Positions 12,871 to 26,240 of a stretch of DNA of 64,000 bases are shown in pieces. The DNA is from Sipunculus nudus. Taxonomy: Eukaryota > Annelida > Sipuncula > Golfingiida > Sipunculidae. The notes beneath the pieces were generated by a model. That model did no database searches. It worked only from the letters and a program-made list of their open reading frames with translations, and was not told the origin of the DNA. Each line of letters begins with the position of its first letter. Positions within the stretch are counted from its first letter, which is position 1. Both the position numbers and the translations under genes were made by a program. The stretch is from the NCBI GenBank assembly GCA_026874595.1, contig CM049309.1, positions 21,548,033 to 21,612,032 of the forward strand. The letters run 5' to 3'.

Positions 12871-13319
12871 ATATTAGATAGTACTGTAATTTTTTATTGT
12901 ATCGGACTTTACCTCACAAGCATTGAAATTCTAACTATATTGCGTATAAACATGTAATATTGGATAGTACTGTGATATTTTATTGTATCTGACTTTACCG
13001 CACAGTTACACTGTTTTTTTTTTTGTTTTTTTTTTTAGTTAAGTAATGTCAGATTGTGATTGATGTAATTTCTACGCGTGTAACCTGTCGGTGAACAAAG
13101 TAAGCCCTTCCTACAGAAATGTCTGTCCCTGTCCGTCCGGCGATGTATCAGGATCAAATCAAGATACATCGGACGCGATCCGCGGTCCCAGTACTAATTA
13201 GCTTATTGTATCTCCATGATGTAATTAACCATTACAGTTAAAGCATGTGTTGACTGACTTTACAATGTACATGATAATCTGAAATTTCCATTTTAAATTG
13301 CATTTTAAGGATATTTGTA
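11783..13319. other. Upstream flank of FReP; no further gene
   Basis: It contains a poly-G run near 12690-12708, a (TA)n tract at ~12820-12868 and an imperfect ~86-bp direct duplication: units at ~12869 and ~12955 share GTAATATTRGATAGTACTGT and TTTTATTGTATCKGACTTTA. A TATA-like TATTTATG on the minus strand near 11860 is a weak promoter candidate for the FReP gene. Nothing else recognisable. Confidence 0.45.
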
Positions 13320-13480
13320 TTAGATACGGAATCGGACTTGGACTCGGGTTCCAGATGACTCGGACTCGGAGAAGGTGGACTTGGACTCAACCTCAAGAAC
13401 TCGGACATGGACGCGAGTGGCCTGGACTCGGACTTGCACTCGGACTCGGATGGTGTGGACTCGACTACATCACTGCATAG
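13320..13480. repeat. Degenerate GGACTC hexamer repeat
   Basis: Repeated CGGACTCGGACTTG-type hexamers directly precede the 23-bp minisatellite. The open frame through it runs into the array and is not supported as coding. Confidence 0.7.
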
Positions 13481-13489
13481 GTCCGCACA

Positions 13490-16400
13490 TGCACGACCAA
13501 AGGGCCCACACAGGGGCGACCAGAGGGCCTACACAGGCACGACCAGAGGGCCGACACAGGCACGACCAGAGGGCCCACACAGGCACGACCAGAGGGCCCA
13601 CACAGGTGCGACCAGAGGGCGCACACGGGCACGACCAGAGGGCCAACACAGGCACGACCAGAGGACCCACACAAGGACGACCAGAGGGCCCACACAGGAA
13701 CGACCAGAGGACCCACACAGGCACGACCAGAGGGCCTACACAGGAACGACCAGAGGGCCCACACGAGCACGACCAGAGGGCCCACACAGGCACGGCCAGA
13801 GGGCCCACACAGGCACGACCAGAGCGTCCACACAGGCACGGCCAGAGGGCACATACAGGCACGACCATAGGGCTCACACGAGTACGACCAGAGGGCCGAC
13901 ACAGGCACGACCAGAGGGCCGACACAGGCACGACCAGAGGCTCCACACAGGCACGACCAGAGGCTCCACACAGGCGCGACCAGAGGGCCAACACAGGCAC
14001 GTCCAGAGGGTCCACATAGGCACGACCAGAGGGTCCAATTAGGCACGACAAGAGGGCCCACACAGGCACGACCAGAGGGCCGACACAGGCGCGACCAGAG
14101 GGTCGACGCAGGCACGACCAGAGGGTCAACACAGGCACGACCAGAGGGCCGACACAGGCGCGACCAGAGGGTCGACGCAGGCACGACCAGAGGGTCAACA
14201 CAGGCACGACCAGAGGGCCGACACAGGCGCGACCAGAGGGTCGACGCAGGCACGACCAGAGGGTCAACACAGGCACGACCAGTGGGTCTACACAGGCATG
14301 AAAAGATGGTCCACACAGACAGGACCAGAGGGTCCACATAGGAACGACCAGAGGGCCCACACGGGCACGACCAGAGGGCCAACACAGGCACGACCAGAGG
14401 GCCCACACAAGGACGACCAGAGGGTCCACACATGCACGACCAGAGGATCAACACAGGCACGACCAGAGGGCCTACACAGGAACGACCAGAGGGCCCACAC
14501 GGGCACGACCAGAGGGCCCACACAGACACGACCAGAGGGTCAACACAGGCACGACCAGTGGGTCCACACAGGCATGAAAAGATGGTCCACACATGCAGGA
14601 CCAGAGGGTCCACATAGGAACGACCAGAGGGCCCACACGGGCACGACAAGAGGGTCAACACAGGAACGACCAGAGGGCCCACACAAGGACGACCAGAGGG
14701 TCCACACATGCACGACCAGAGGGCCTACACAGGAACGACCAGAGGGCCCACACGGGCACGACCAGAGGGTCCACACAGGCAGGACCAGAGGGTCCACATA
14801 GGAACGACCAGAGGGCCCACACGGGCACGACAAGAGGGTCAACACAGGAACGACCAGAGGGCCCACACAAGGACGACCAGAGGGTCCACACAGGCACGAC
14901 CAGAGGGCCTACACAGGAACGACCAGAGGGCCCACACGGGCACGACCAGAGGGTCCACACAGGCACGACCAGAGGGTCCACACAGGAACGACCAGAGGGC
15001 CTACACAGGCACGACCAGAGGGCCCACACGGGCACGACCAGAGGGCCAACACAGGCGCGACCAGAGGGTCGACGCAGGCACGACCAGAGGGTCAAAACAG
15101 GCAGGACCAGTGGGTCTACACAGGCATGAAAAGATGGTCCACACAGGCAGGACCAGAGGGTCCACATAGGAACGACCAGAGGGCCCACACGGGCACGACC
15201 AGAGGGCCAACACAGGCACGACCAGAGGGCCCACACAAGGACGACCAGAGGGTCCACACAGGCACGACCAGAGGATCAACACAGGCACGACCAGAGGGCC
15301 CACACAGACACGACCAGAGGGTCAACACAGGCACGACCAGTGGGTCCACACAGGCATGAAAAGATGGTCCACACAGGCATGACCAGAGGGTTCACATAGG
15401 AACGACCAGAGGGCCCACACGGGCACGACAAGAGGGTCAACACAGGCACGACCAGAGGGCCCACACAAGGACGACCAGAGGGCCCACACAGGAACGACCA
15501 GAGGATCAACACAGGCACGACCAGAGGGCCTACACAGGAACGACCAGAGGGCCCACACGGGCACGACCAGAGGGTCCACTTAGGCACGACCAGAGAGCCG
15601 ACACAGGCACGACCGGAGGGCCGACACAGGCACGACCGGAGGGTCGACGCAGGCACGACCAGAGTTTCAACACAGGCACGACCAGTGGGTCCACACAGGC
15701 ATGAAAAGAGGGTCCACACAGGCACGACCGGAGGGTCCAATTAGGCACGACAAGAGGGCCCACACAGGCACGACCAGAGTGCCGACACAGGCGCGACCAG
15801 AGGGTCGACGCAGGCACGACCAGAGAGTCAACACAGGCACGACCGGTGGGTCCACACAGGCATGAAAAGATGGTCCACACAGGCAGGACCAGAGGGTCCA
15901 CAAAGGAACGACCAGAGGGCCCACACGAGCACGACAAGAGGGTCAACACAGGCACGACCAGAGGGCCTACACAGGAACGACTAGAGGGCCCACACGGGCA
16001 CGACCAGAGGGTCCACACAGGCACGACCGGAGAGCCGACACAGGCACGACCAGAGGGCCGACACAGGCGCGACCAGAGGGTCGACGCAGGCACGACCAGA
16101 GGGTCAAAACAGGCAGGACCAGTGGGTCTACACAGGCATGAAAAGATGGTCCACACAGGCAGGACCAGAGGGTCCACATAGGAACGACCAGAGGGCCCAC
16201 ACGGGCACGACCAGAGGGCCAACACAGGCACGACCAGAGGGCCCACACAAGGACGACCAGAGGGTCCACACATGCACGACCAGAGGATCAACACAGGCAC
16301 GACCAGAGGGCCTACACAGGAACGACCAGAGGGCCCACACGGGCACGACCAGAGGGCCCACACAGACACGACCAGAGGGTCAACACAGGCACGACCAGTG

Positions 16401-19400
16401 GGTCCACACAGGCATGAAAAGATGGTCCACACATGCAGGACCAGAGGGTCCACATAGGAACGACCAGAGGGCCCATACGGGCACGACAAGAGGGTCAACA
16501 CAAGAACGACCAGAGGGCCCACACAAGGACGACCAGAGGGTCCAGACAGGCACGACCAGAGGGCCTACACAGGAACGACCAGAGGGCCGACACGGGCACG
16601 ACCAGAGGGTCCACACAGGCAGGACCAGAGGGTCCACATAGGAACGACCAGAGGGTCCACACAGGCACGACCAGAGGGTCCACACAGGAACGACCAGAGG
16701 GCTTACACAGGCACGACTAGAGGGCCCACACGGGCACGACCAGAGGGCCAACACAGGCGCGACCAGAGGGTCGACGCAGGCACGACCAGAGGGTCAAAAC
16801 AGGCAGGACCAGTGGGTCTACACAGGCATGAAAAGATGGTCCACACAGGCAGGACCAGAGGGTCCACATAGGAACGACCAGAGGGCCCACACGGGCACGA
16901 CCAGAGGGCCAACACAGGCACGACCAGAGGGCCCACACAAGGACGACCAGAGGGTCCACACATGCACGACCAGAGGATCAACACAGGCACGACCAGAGGG
17001 CCCACACGGGCACGACCAGAGGGTCCACACAGGCAGGACCAGAGGGTCCACACAGGAACGACCAGAGGGCCCACACGGGCACGACAAGAGGGTCAACACA
17101 GGAACGACCAGAGGGTCCACATAAGGACGACCAGAGGGTCCACACAGGCACGACCAGAGGGCCTACACAGGAACGACCAGAGGGCCCACACGGGCACGAC
17201 CAGAGGGTCCACACAGGCACGACCAGAGGGTCCACACAGGAACGACCAGAGGGCCCACACGGGCACGACCAGAGGGCCAACACAGGCGCGACCAGAGGGT
17301 CGACGCAGGCACGACCAGAGGGTCAAAACAGGCAGGACCAGTGGGTCTACACAGGCATGAAAAGATGGTCCACACAGGCAGGACCAGAGGGTCCACATTG
17401 GAACGACCAGAGGGCCTACACGGGCACGACCAGAGGGCCAACACAGGCACGACCAGAGGGCCCACACAAGGACGACCAGAGGGTCCACACATGCACGACC
17501 AGAGGATCAACACAGGCACGACCAGAGGGCCTACACAGGAACGACCAGAGGGCCCACACGGGCACGACCAGAGGGCCCACACAGACACGACCAGAGGGTC
17601 AACACAGGCACGACCAGTGGGTCCACACAGGCATGAAAAGATGGTCCACACATGCAGGACCAGAGGGTCCACATAGGAACGACCAGAGGGCCCAAACGGG
17701 CAAGACAAGAGGGTCAACACAAGAACGACCAGAGGGCCCACACAAGGACGACCAGAGGGTCCACACAGGCACGACCAGAGGGCCTACACAGGAACGACCA
17801 GAGGGCCCACACGGCACGACCAGAGGGTCCACACAGGCAGGACCAGAGAGTCCACATAGGAACGACCAGAGGGCCCACACGGGCACGACAAGAGGGTCAA
17901 CACAGGAACGACCAGAGGGCCCACACAAGGACGACCAGAGGGTCCACACAGGCACGACCAGAGGGCCTACATAGGAACGACCAGAGGGCCCACACGGGCA
18001 CGACCAGAGGGTCCACACAGGCACGACCAGAGGGTCCACACAGGAACGACCAGAGGGCCCACACGGGCACGACCAGAGGGCCAACACAGGCGCGACCAGA
18101 GGGTCGACGCAGGCACGACCAGAGGGTCAAAACAGGCAGGACCAGTGGGTCTACACAGGCATGAAAAGATGGTCCACACAGGCAGGACCAGAGGGTCCAC
18201 ATTGGAACGACCAGAGGGCCTACACGGGCACGACCAGAGGGCCAACACAGGCACGACCAGAGGGCCCACACAAGGACGACCAGAGGGTCCACACAGGCAC
18301 GACCAGAGGATCAACACAGGCACGACCAGAGGGCCTACACAGGAACGACCAGAGGGCCCACACGGGCACGACCAGAGGGCCTACACAGGCACGACCAGAG
18401 GGCCCACACGGGCACGACCAGAGGGCCAACACAGGCGCGACCAGAGGGTCGACGCAGGCACGACCAGAGGGTCAAAACAGGCAGGACCAGTGGGTCTACA
18501 CAGGCATGAAAAGATGGTCCACACAGGCAGGACCAGAGGGTCCACATAGGAACGACCAGAGGGCCCACACGGGCACGACCAGAGGGCCAACACAGGCACG
18601 ACCAGAGGGCCCACACAAGGACGACCAGAGGGTCCACACATGCACGACCAGAGGATCAACACAGACACGACCAGAAGGCCTACACAGGAACGACCAGAGG
18701 GCCCACACGGGCACGACAAGAGGGTCAACACAAGAACGACCAGAGGGCCCACACAAGGACGACCAGAGGGTCCACACAGGCACGACCAGAGGGCCTACAC
18801 AGGAACGACCAGAGGGCCCACACGGGCACGACCAGAGGGTCCACACAGGCACGACCAGAGGGTCCACACAGGAACGACCAGAGGGCCCACACGGGCACGA
18901 CCAGAGGGCCAACACAGGCGCGACCAGAGGGTCGACGCAGGCACGACCAGAGGGTCAAAACAGGCAGGACCAGTGGGTCTACACAGGCATGAAAAGATGG
19001 TCCACACAGGCAGGACCAGAGGGTCCACATAGGAACGACCAGAGGGCCCACACGGGCACGACCAGAGGGCCAACACAGGCACGACCAGAGGGCCCACACA
19101 AGGACGACCAGAGGGTCCACACAGGCACGACCAGAGGATCAACACAGGCACGACCAGAGGGCCTACACAGGAACGACCAGAGGGCCCACACGGGCACGAC
19201 CAGAGGGCCCACACAGACACGACCAGAGGGTCAACACAGGCACGACCAGTGGGTCTACACAGGCATGAAAAGATGGTCCACACAGGCATGACCAGAGGGT
19301 CCACATAGGAACGACCAGAGGGCCCACACGGGCACGACAAGAGGGTCAACACAGGCACGACCAGAGGGCCCACACAGGAACGACAAGAGGATCAACACAG

Positions 19401-20765
19401 GCACGACCAGAGGGCCTACACAGGAACGACCAGAGGGCCCACACGGGCACGACCAGAGGGTCCACTTAGGCACGACCAGAGGGCCGACACAGGCACGACC
19501 GGAGGGCCGACACAGGCACGACCGGAGGGTCGACGCAGGCACGACCAGAGTTTCAACACAGGCACGACCAGTGGGTCCACACAGGCATGAAAAGAGGGTT
19601 CACACAGGCACGACCGGAGGGTCCAATTAGGCACGACAAGAGGGTTCACACAGGCACGACCAGAGGGCCGACACAGGCGCGACCAGAGGGTCGACGCAGG
19701 CACGACCAGAGGGTCAACACAGGCACGACCGGTGGGTCCACACAGGCATGAAAAGATGGTCCACACAGGCAGGACCAGAGGGTCCACATAGGAACGACCA
19801 GAGGGCTCACACGAGCACGACAAGAGGGTCAACACAGGCACGACCAGAGGGCCTACACAGGAACGACTAGAGGGCCCACACGGGCACGACCAGAGGGTCC
19901 ACACAGGCACGACCGGAGAGCCGACACAGGCACGACCGGAGGGTCGACGCAGGCACGACCAGAGGGCCCACACAGGCCCGACCAGTGGGTCCACACAGGC
20001 ATGAAAAGAGGGTCCACACAGGAACGACCGGAGGGTCCACTTAGGCACGACCAGAGGGCCGACAAAGGCGCGACCAGAGGGTCGACGCAGGCACGACCAG
20101 AGGGTCAACACAGGCACGACCAGTGGGTCCACACAGGCATGAAAAGAGGGTCCACACAGGCAGGACCAGAGGGTCCACATAGGAACGACCAGAGGGTCCA
20201 CACAGGAACGACCAGAAGGCCCACACAGGCACGACCAGAGGGTCCACACGGGCACGACCAGAGGGCCAACACAGGCACGACCAGAGAGCTTTTGTTACTG
20301 GGCTCTTATCAGGACTGATGAGTGTGGCACGACCAGTGAGTCCACACAGGCATGAAAAGAGGGTCCACACAAGCAGGACCAGAGGGTCCACATAGGAACG
20401 ACCAGAGGGTAAACACAGGCACGACCAGAGGGTATACACAGAAACGACCAGAGGGTCCACACTTGCACGACCAGAGGGTCCACACAGGAACGACCAGAGG
20501 GTCCACACAGGCACTACCAGAGGGTCCACACAGGCACGACCAGAGGGTCCACACAGGAACGACCAGAGGGTCCACACAGGAACGACCAGAGGGTCCACAC
20601 AGGAACGACCAGAGGGTCCACACAGGCACGACCAGAGGGTTCACACAGGAACGACCAGAGGGCCTACACAGGCACGACCAGAGGGCCTACACGGGCACGA
20701 CCAGAGGGCCAACACAGGCACGACCAGAGGGCTTTTGTTCTGGGCTCTTATCGGGACGGATGAGT
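13490..20765. repeat. 23-bp GC-rich minisatellite, ~313 units
   Basis: The basic unit is GGCACGACCAGAGGGYCCACACA (23 bp), written here only as a consensus; variants carry GGAACGACC, AAGGACGACC, GGGCACGACC or GTCGACGCAG. A marker variant (GGCATGAAAAGA) recurs at spacings of 276, 552, 230, 345, 414, 529 and 161 bp, all multiples of 23, with 12-unit blocks repeated (for example 14296-14572, 16136-16412, 17355-17631), showing higher-order amplification. Because 23 is not a multiple of 3, all frames cycle through a 23-residue pattern, producing long open frames on both strands. Near 20288-20330 a piece of the right-hand flank (CTTTTGTTACTGGGCTC) interrupts the array and recurs at the true end near 20731. 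Confidence 0.97.
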
Positions 20766-20770
20766 GTGTT

Positions 20771-20992
20771 TCAGTCTTTTAGTTTTAAAATTACTCCGAA
20801 AAAGAAATATGGATTGGTTTATATAAGAAACTATACAGTACCTTAATGCCTAACAGGGCCTTGTGTTTTATATGCTCAATCTGTGGGAATAAGATGGTTT
20901 GTAAAGCACATAGAAACCTGAATTCATGAACTTGTTTATTCATGAAAAAAGAAAGAAAGAAAAAAAGAAAGAAGAGAGAAAGTGAAAGAGAG

Positions 20993-21039
<47 letters not shown>

Positions 21040-22204
21040 AAAGTCAGTTCCGGAAAAGTAAGGGCGCATGGTTTTTCCGAATAAATCTTGCTAAACGCCT
21101 ACCGGAGGAAACCAGATCTACCAATTTTTTTAAATGATTGTCCGTATTTTGATACGCGAAAGTTTTAATGTTGGCCCGAGCGAAAATGCAAGACACATGG
21201 TACTAGCTTTTGAACCACGGCAAAATTATATCACCAGGTGGCACGAATAGATTGTAACTCCCTCATGCAATTCTAATGTAGAAGCTCTCATATTAGTAGG
21301 TACAGCCTACAAGTTTCTTATCTGCAGGTGGGAGTCGCTTAGAACCTTTTCAGATACCCCCCCCCCCCGACCCCGCCACTACGTATTTATTTACATGTAA
21401 CATATGTATTATAATGTATGAATTCTTTATGGTACACAGAGGACTGGTTTAACTAATGTCATCTGCGTGACTTGAACAACTTAACAAAGAATCATGACTG
21501 TATGGGGACTCTTTGGGTAAGGGAGCAGTGCAAAATTAAGTGCCAATACCTATTAAAAGATCTTATTTTAATTAATTAATGGTGTTCAGCAAACACGCAC
21601 ATTAAGCAAGTGATGTAAGAGTGGGGAGTTTGTTATAAGGTATAAAGGAAGTCACAGTCAACAATGTTATAGATTAGGAGGAAAGATTCATGTAGCGGAT
21701 ACTGTCATATAAATCTATAGTTATATTTAGTATCACTCAACCTTAGTAACCGAAAGTGCAATTGTTTTGACAGGGAGTAGAACCTGTAGATGTAACCGAC
21801 TCCCGATCTGCGAGAGCTGAACAAATCTGATAGTTCACTCCGAGAAATATAAGCGCTGTATTTTTTTTGGCTTGTTATGCTATTTTTTATATATAAATAT
21901 AATATTACCGTCAGTTTGAAAATCTTTTACCTTTCTCTTTAACGTTTTTCTTCACCTCGTTTTGTCCAAATTTTCCCTATGGATAGATATTCGTTTGTAC
22001 CATTTGGAGAGAACACGACCCAAATAATGCAGCATTATCTCCCTCTGACATCAGACTATTAAGAGAATATGCCCTATCGGTCCAAACAGACGGCCTTCTG
22101 TATATTGCTCAGTCTCATGTTGCATGGTGTAGTGTTCATTGTTCTTTTGATTCAGTTTTATATATGGACTGACAAATTTTTCACAGATCGACAAGTATAT
22201 TGTC
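20771..22204. other. No gene; GA-rich microsatellite
   Basis: A purine tract of GAAA and (GA)n at ~20941-21040 and a poly-C run near 21357-21369. The remainder is AT-rich with no recognisable feature. Confidence 0.6.
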
Positions 22205-22440
22205 ATTGGGGCGCGGATAGTCAAGGAGCAAAACGCTCGGCTCTCTCTGCTGGCGACCCGGGTTCGATTCCCGGCGTGGGTATGAGAGTGGGTTGTATTT
22301 GCCCGTCCAATGTCGGTGGTTTTCTCAAGGTTCTCCGGTTCGCTCCACCTCTACCGTCTGCCGAGCGCTACAGTCTGAGCCATGGAGAGTGCCACGATTA
22401 GTTATTATAACTATTTGTACAAACCATATAAAATAAATAA
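22205..22440 (+). mobile_element. tRNA-derived SINE
   Basis: An internal RNA polymerase III promoter is visible: box A TAGTCAAGGAG at 22218-22228 and box B GGTTCGATTCC at 22261-22271, 32 bp apart. The head resembles a tRNA, but no mature acceptor stem pairs and a non-tRNA body follows (GTATGAGAGTGGGTTGTATT, then a GTCGGTGGTTTTCTC...TCCGGTT segment). It ends in an AT-rich tail near 22400-22440. This body type is known from invertebrate SINEs; the family name was not determined. Confidence 0.8.
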
Positions 22441-22954
22441 GTTTATATTTATATTGTCATAATTTATTTATTCGTTTCTCAGCTTTTTTGCAGCAGCAAT
22501 ATAATTTAATATTATTCATCCTAGCAACTGTACATTTAATTCATTTCAATTACAAGGGGAACCCTAACCATACGCAATGAAAATACTCTTTCACGATGGG
22601 AGTGGCAAAACTGCGGGCAGTGCCGGTTGTATTGTGGACAGGCTAAACTGCCGACAGAGGAAATTCACCTTGCCGGCAGTTAAATTGAGATACTGAGCAA
22701 AAAAGCCTGCATATGAATATATGCTCTAATTTCAGTATAATAATTTGTGATTTTCACTATACTTAAGACAGATGTAAAATGGCCAGCTTGCTGGCTAACC
22801 AAATTAGATATTTATCGGCAAATAGTTACAAGAATTACAATGTGTAGATGATATAGCATTACTCATTTGTGGTATAAATATACATGTATTCCCTGGATGG
22901 TTTCTATCTCCTGATGAATTTGGTGTTATTTGATTAAGAATTTTTAATATGGGT

Positions 22955-23165
22955 CTGACTATAAGTCATCTGAGCTATAGTGATTGCCCTTTGTCCGTCG
23001 TCCGTCCTGCCGTCCGTTAACAAGTCACGTTTTGAAACCGTTGGACCTACGAATCCAAAATTCTACATGCAGTTAGATGTCCCAAGTTTTCCTATCAAAC
23101 CGGAAAACTGGGTCACTGCGACTTCGTTCCTTCGAGAACGTAAGGAAAAACCTGCGTTTTCAAGT
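22955..23165 (-). repeat. Dispersed repeat, inverted relative to 1-520
   Basis: GTCATCTGAGCTATAGTGAT, a GTCCGTCGTCCGTCC tract, GTTAAC and then CCGTTGGACCTACGAATCC are the reverse complement of the order seen near 380-510. Shared landmarks in the same order support one dispersed family. Confidence 0.7.
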
Positions 23166-25770
23166 TAAAACCTATTGTTAAATTTCGAAACTGTCCACTA
23201 TGACATCCACTGGGGTTAATGTATTCATGTTTGATATAACCATTTCTGCATATATTTCCTATGTACATCCCAGGAATTAGGTCAATATTGCGTAAATTGG
23301 TTATGGGCTATAATGCACTTTGTAAAAATTCGGGAAATATATTTACTCACCTAACAAGATAATTGTTGAAGCCAGAGACTTTTTTTCTAAAAATATATCT
23401 TTATTTAAGCAAAATTGTATTGTATACCAGAAATCAGATCAGAATTTCGCCATTTTTTAAAGTTATTAGCATAATTGTACTTCGACAATGGCACATTAGT
23501 TTTCTTATAAGCATTATTGATTTAGTTTTAACAGTATGTATAAAAAAGGATTTTATCTTTTAAAACCTTTATTTGAAAATAAAAGCTCAGAAATTTGCTC
23601 AAATTGGGCTAGAAATTGAATTTTTATTTGGAGGTCCTATTGTTTTGACTTGCATTGTCAAACCCCAGGCAGCCCACTTCTGGTCACTTCAGCCCTGTCT
23701 GGGTAACCTTATTAGTAATGCAACACTGGTTGAGCACCCCTGCTGTCACAGGTGTACAGTAATTCTCATATCACCCATCATCACCCCCCCCCCCTCTTAA
23801 CCCCCCCCCAACACACACAGACCAATATTCATCAAGTATAATGCAATAATTATTATTGTGTGTACTGTATTTTCCTAATTGTAAGTCTGTTTTCACTCCA
23901 ATGTACCAAACTTTGCTTGAGATGGTAACTCAAGTACTAAATCAGACGTATTGTAGCATGTTTAAATAAATTAATTTCCTTTTTTTTATGTGTAGAATTA
24001 TTGCAAGTGTTCTGCAATCTTTATCATAAGTATATTGCAGTAAATTGTAATATGTTCAATCTTATAAATGATATTCTAAAACAATGATTGGAGGTAATTA
24101 TAGCCATGTTATACTGTTTTGAATTTTGCATATGGAAGGTTAACCTGTTTTCAGAATTATAAATAACAGAAACAATTTTTTGGGGTCAATTCTAGCCTTT
24201 CATATAACTCTCAGGCACATAATGTTTTTAAGTTATTACATTATTAAATTGTTTCAGGCTATAATTTTCTTGTATCATAAAGTACAATATATACTTGCCA
24301 GATTTAGTTCACGCTCATTTTAAAATGGATTTTTTTTTTCACTGTTAACAGATTCAATGTATAATTTTATGCTTCAGCTAATCTCCACTTTTTTCCTTAT
24401 TCTATTATTGATAGGTGATCATACATTTCTATGGTTATTTTATGCAAATATCACTGTCATATATATAGCGAAATAATGATACTTCTAGGAATATTAGATC
24501 ATGAGAGGCTCCTGCATCTTTGATAATTTCCATAGAAGTGCACAGTATTAGTTCAGCAAGCATATATTTAATATTTGATTATCACCAGTTAGTAGGGCCA
24601 TTTCCACTAGGCTTTTCAAATGATATTACATATATATATATATATATATATATTAATCCAAAAGAAATATGTATATTTTGCATTTGTAGAAATTTTCAAA
24701 ATTTAGCTGAGCGACGTGACCCGTGCCATGGGTCTCTTGTTGTAATCCAGTCATATATATTCGTGTAACGACTGAACAAAAATTTCAGTCATTTCATGAA
24801 GTGAGTGAACATTTTAGTCACTTTGCGTAATGACTGTTGATAACAGGCATAACGCGAAATGACTGAAATGTTTAGGCATTTCATGAAATGACTGATTACA
24901 CAGAGTAATTGAGTTAAACACACACACACACACACATATATATATATTGATATATATTTGTGAGCAAATGGTGAAATGTGAGAAAGCAAGGACAACTCAA
25001 GAGATGCCAATCCAAAAGATAAGCAGAATACTTGATTAAAGGCCATTTAATATGAACTTGAGACGACTCATCTAATGCAAGAAACTTAAACATCTTCACG
25101 CCTTCACGTTAACACCTAATCCTGGTACCTGAAGTGTTTTAACTCTCAACTTGTATGTTTTTAGAAAAATCATAATTCAAGAAATATAAACATCTTAGGT
25201 AAATATCATTAAATGATTAGCAGATAAAATTATCAAAGTAAACCGTTCAATTGAGATATCACAATAATATATTATTTGATCTCACAAAACATCGAGAATC
25301 CATAGGAAAATGAAAAAATGATACAGTATGACATGTAAAACAACCCAGGATATCACAAAATAGGCACGACCTATTGTAATTCATTGTAATTCTTGTCACA
25401 AATTATCACACTGAAATAAGATAATAATTTCCTGTGCCTGCAGTTTAAGTGGGCCTATCTTAACTGCAACAAGTTAAGGTTCACCTGCCGGCAGTTCAGT
25501 CACTTTCTTCGAAAATTATCGTCACAATGAAATTAAAGCCAAAGAAGGAAAAAATGTTATAGATTCCGTTATTATACACTTTACGACGAAAGACACGTTT
25601 TATTTTCATGCGGGTACATCATGCAATAATTAATCATGTGAGTTAGTTAATTATTGCCCTGATTTGAGATGTTGGCCCGACATGACCCATACTTAAAGAT
25701 ATCATCAGTACATCTGCACCAAATGTAAACAACCGGTGAAAGGGGCGGCCCAATCAGACGTCAAATCTCT
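23166..25770. other. No gene; AT-rich with small repeats
   Basis: Contains a poly-C run near 23784-23810, TA tracts at ~24628-24652 and a (CA)n(TA)n tract at ~24918-24950. Similar short GC-rich motifs with TTCACCTKCCGGCAGTT-like sequence occur near 22665 and 25482; they may bound a larger element, but no termini were identified. Confidence 0.4.
24765..24900. repeat. Clustered TCATTTCATGAARTGA palindromes
   Basis: CATTTCATGAAGTGA near 24792, GCGAAATGACTGAAATG near 24854 and CATTTCATGAAATGACTG near 24877 form overlapping palindromes built on the core TTTCATGAAR. TGACTG/CAGTCA half-sites recur about every 20-35 bp. Confidence 0.6.
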
Positions 25771-26240
25771 CTCTCAGGTAAGGTCACGTGACGTGACACT
25801 CGCCAGGTCGATCGAGACGGAATGGTCGATAATATGGACATATATACAAACACGTAACGCCAGTCAGAATGTGGGATAGACCTAGTCCTAGAATGAATCA
25901 TATCTGGATTTTACAAGGCCTTCCTGTGCTGACCGCATAATACACAGGTGAGAGTGAAAAATATTGTATAATAAACAGGAACTGAACTAAACACCTGGAG
26001 AATTTATTGGTTCGTACTTGTGACTGCTGATAGTATAGGTGTGAATAAATAACGGACACCTTTATACCAGACAAAAAATCACATTCATACATCATAATCA
26101 ACAGGTAAGGTAGGAGATAAACATTTTCATCATGTTGGTGTATTTATCAATTATATGGGAAGTTTTAATTCTGGGAGGCGGGGCCGAGTACCGAATTGTA
26201 GAATTTAAATGCGTGGACGCTGTGCATGCCAGGTAAGTGG
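25770..26240 (+). promoter_or_regulatory. Candidate 5' non-coding exon region (cluster of strong donors)
   Basis: Three consensus 5' splice sites, CAG|GTAAGG with donors at 25778 and 26105 and CAG|GTAAGT at 26233, lie in 460 bp of locally GC-richer sequence. The next large gene begins with a spliced 5' UTR exon (acceptor at 31578-31579), so this could be alternative first exons ~5.4 kb upstream. This is inference without transcript support. Confidence 0.3.

Noticed and set aside
13465-19291. Long open frames (up to 414 codons minus, 376 plus) with collagen-like or Trp/Cys-rich repeats
   Set aside because: They result from a stop-free 23-bp unit read in all frames on both strands. There is no splice structure, signal peptide or domain.
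13490-20765. CRISPR-like array
   Set aside because: The 23-bp units are contiguous with no unique spacers, it is a eukaryotic context, and variants follow multiples of 23; it is a minisatellite.
22209-22282. Functional tRNA gene
   Set aside because: Box A and B are present, but acceptor and anticodon stems do not pair convincingly and a SINE body follows.
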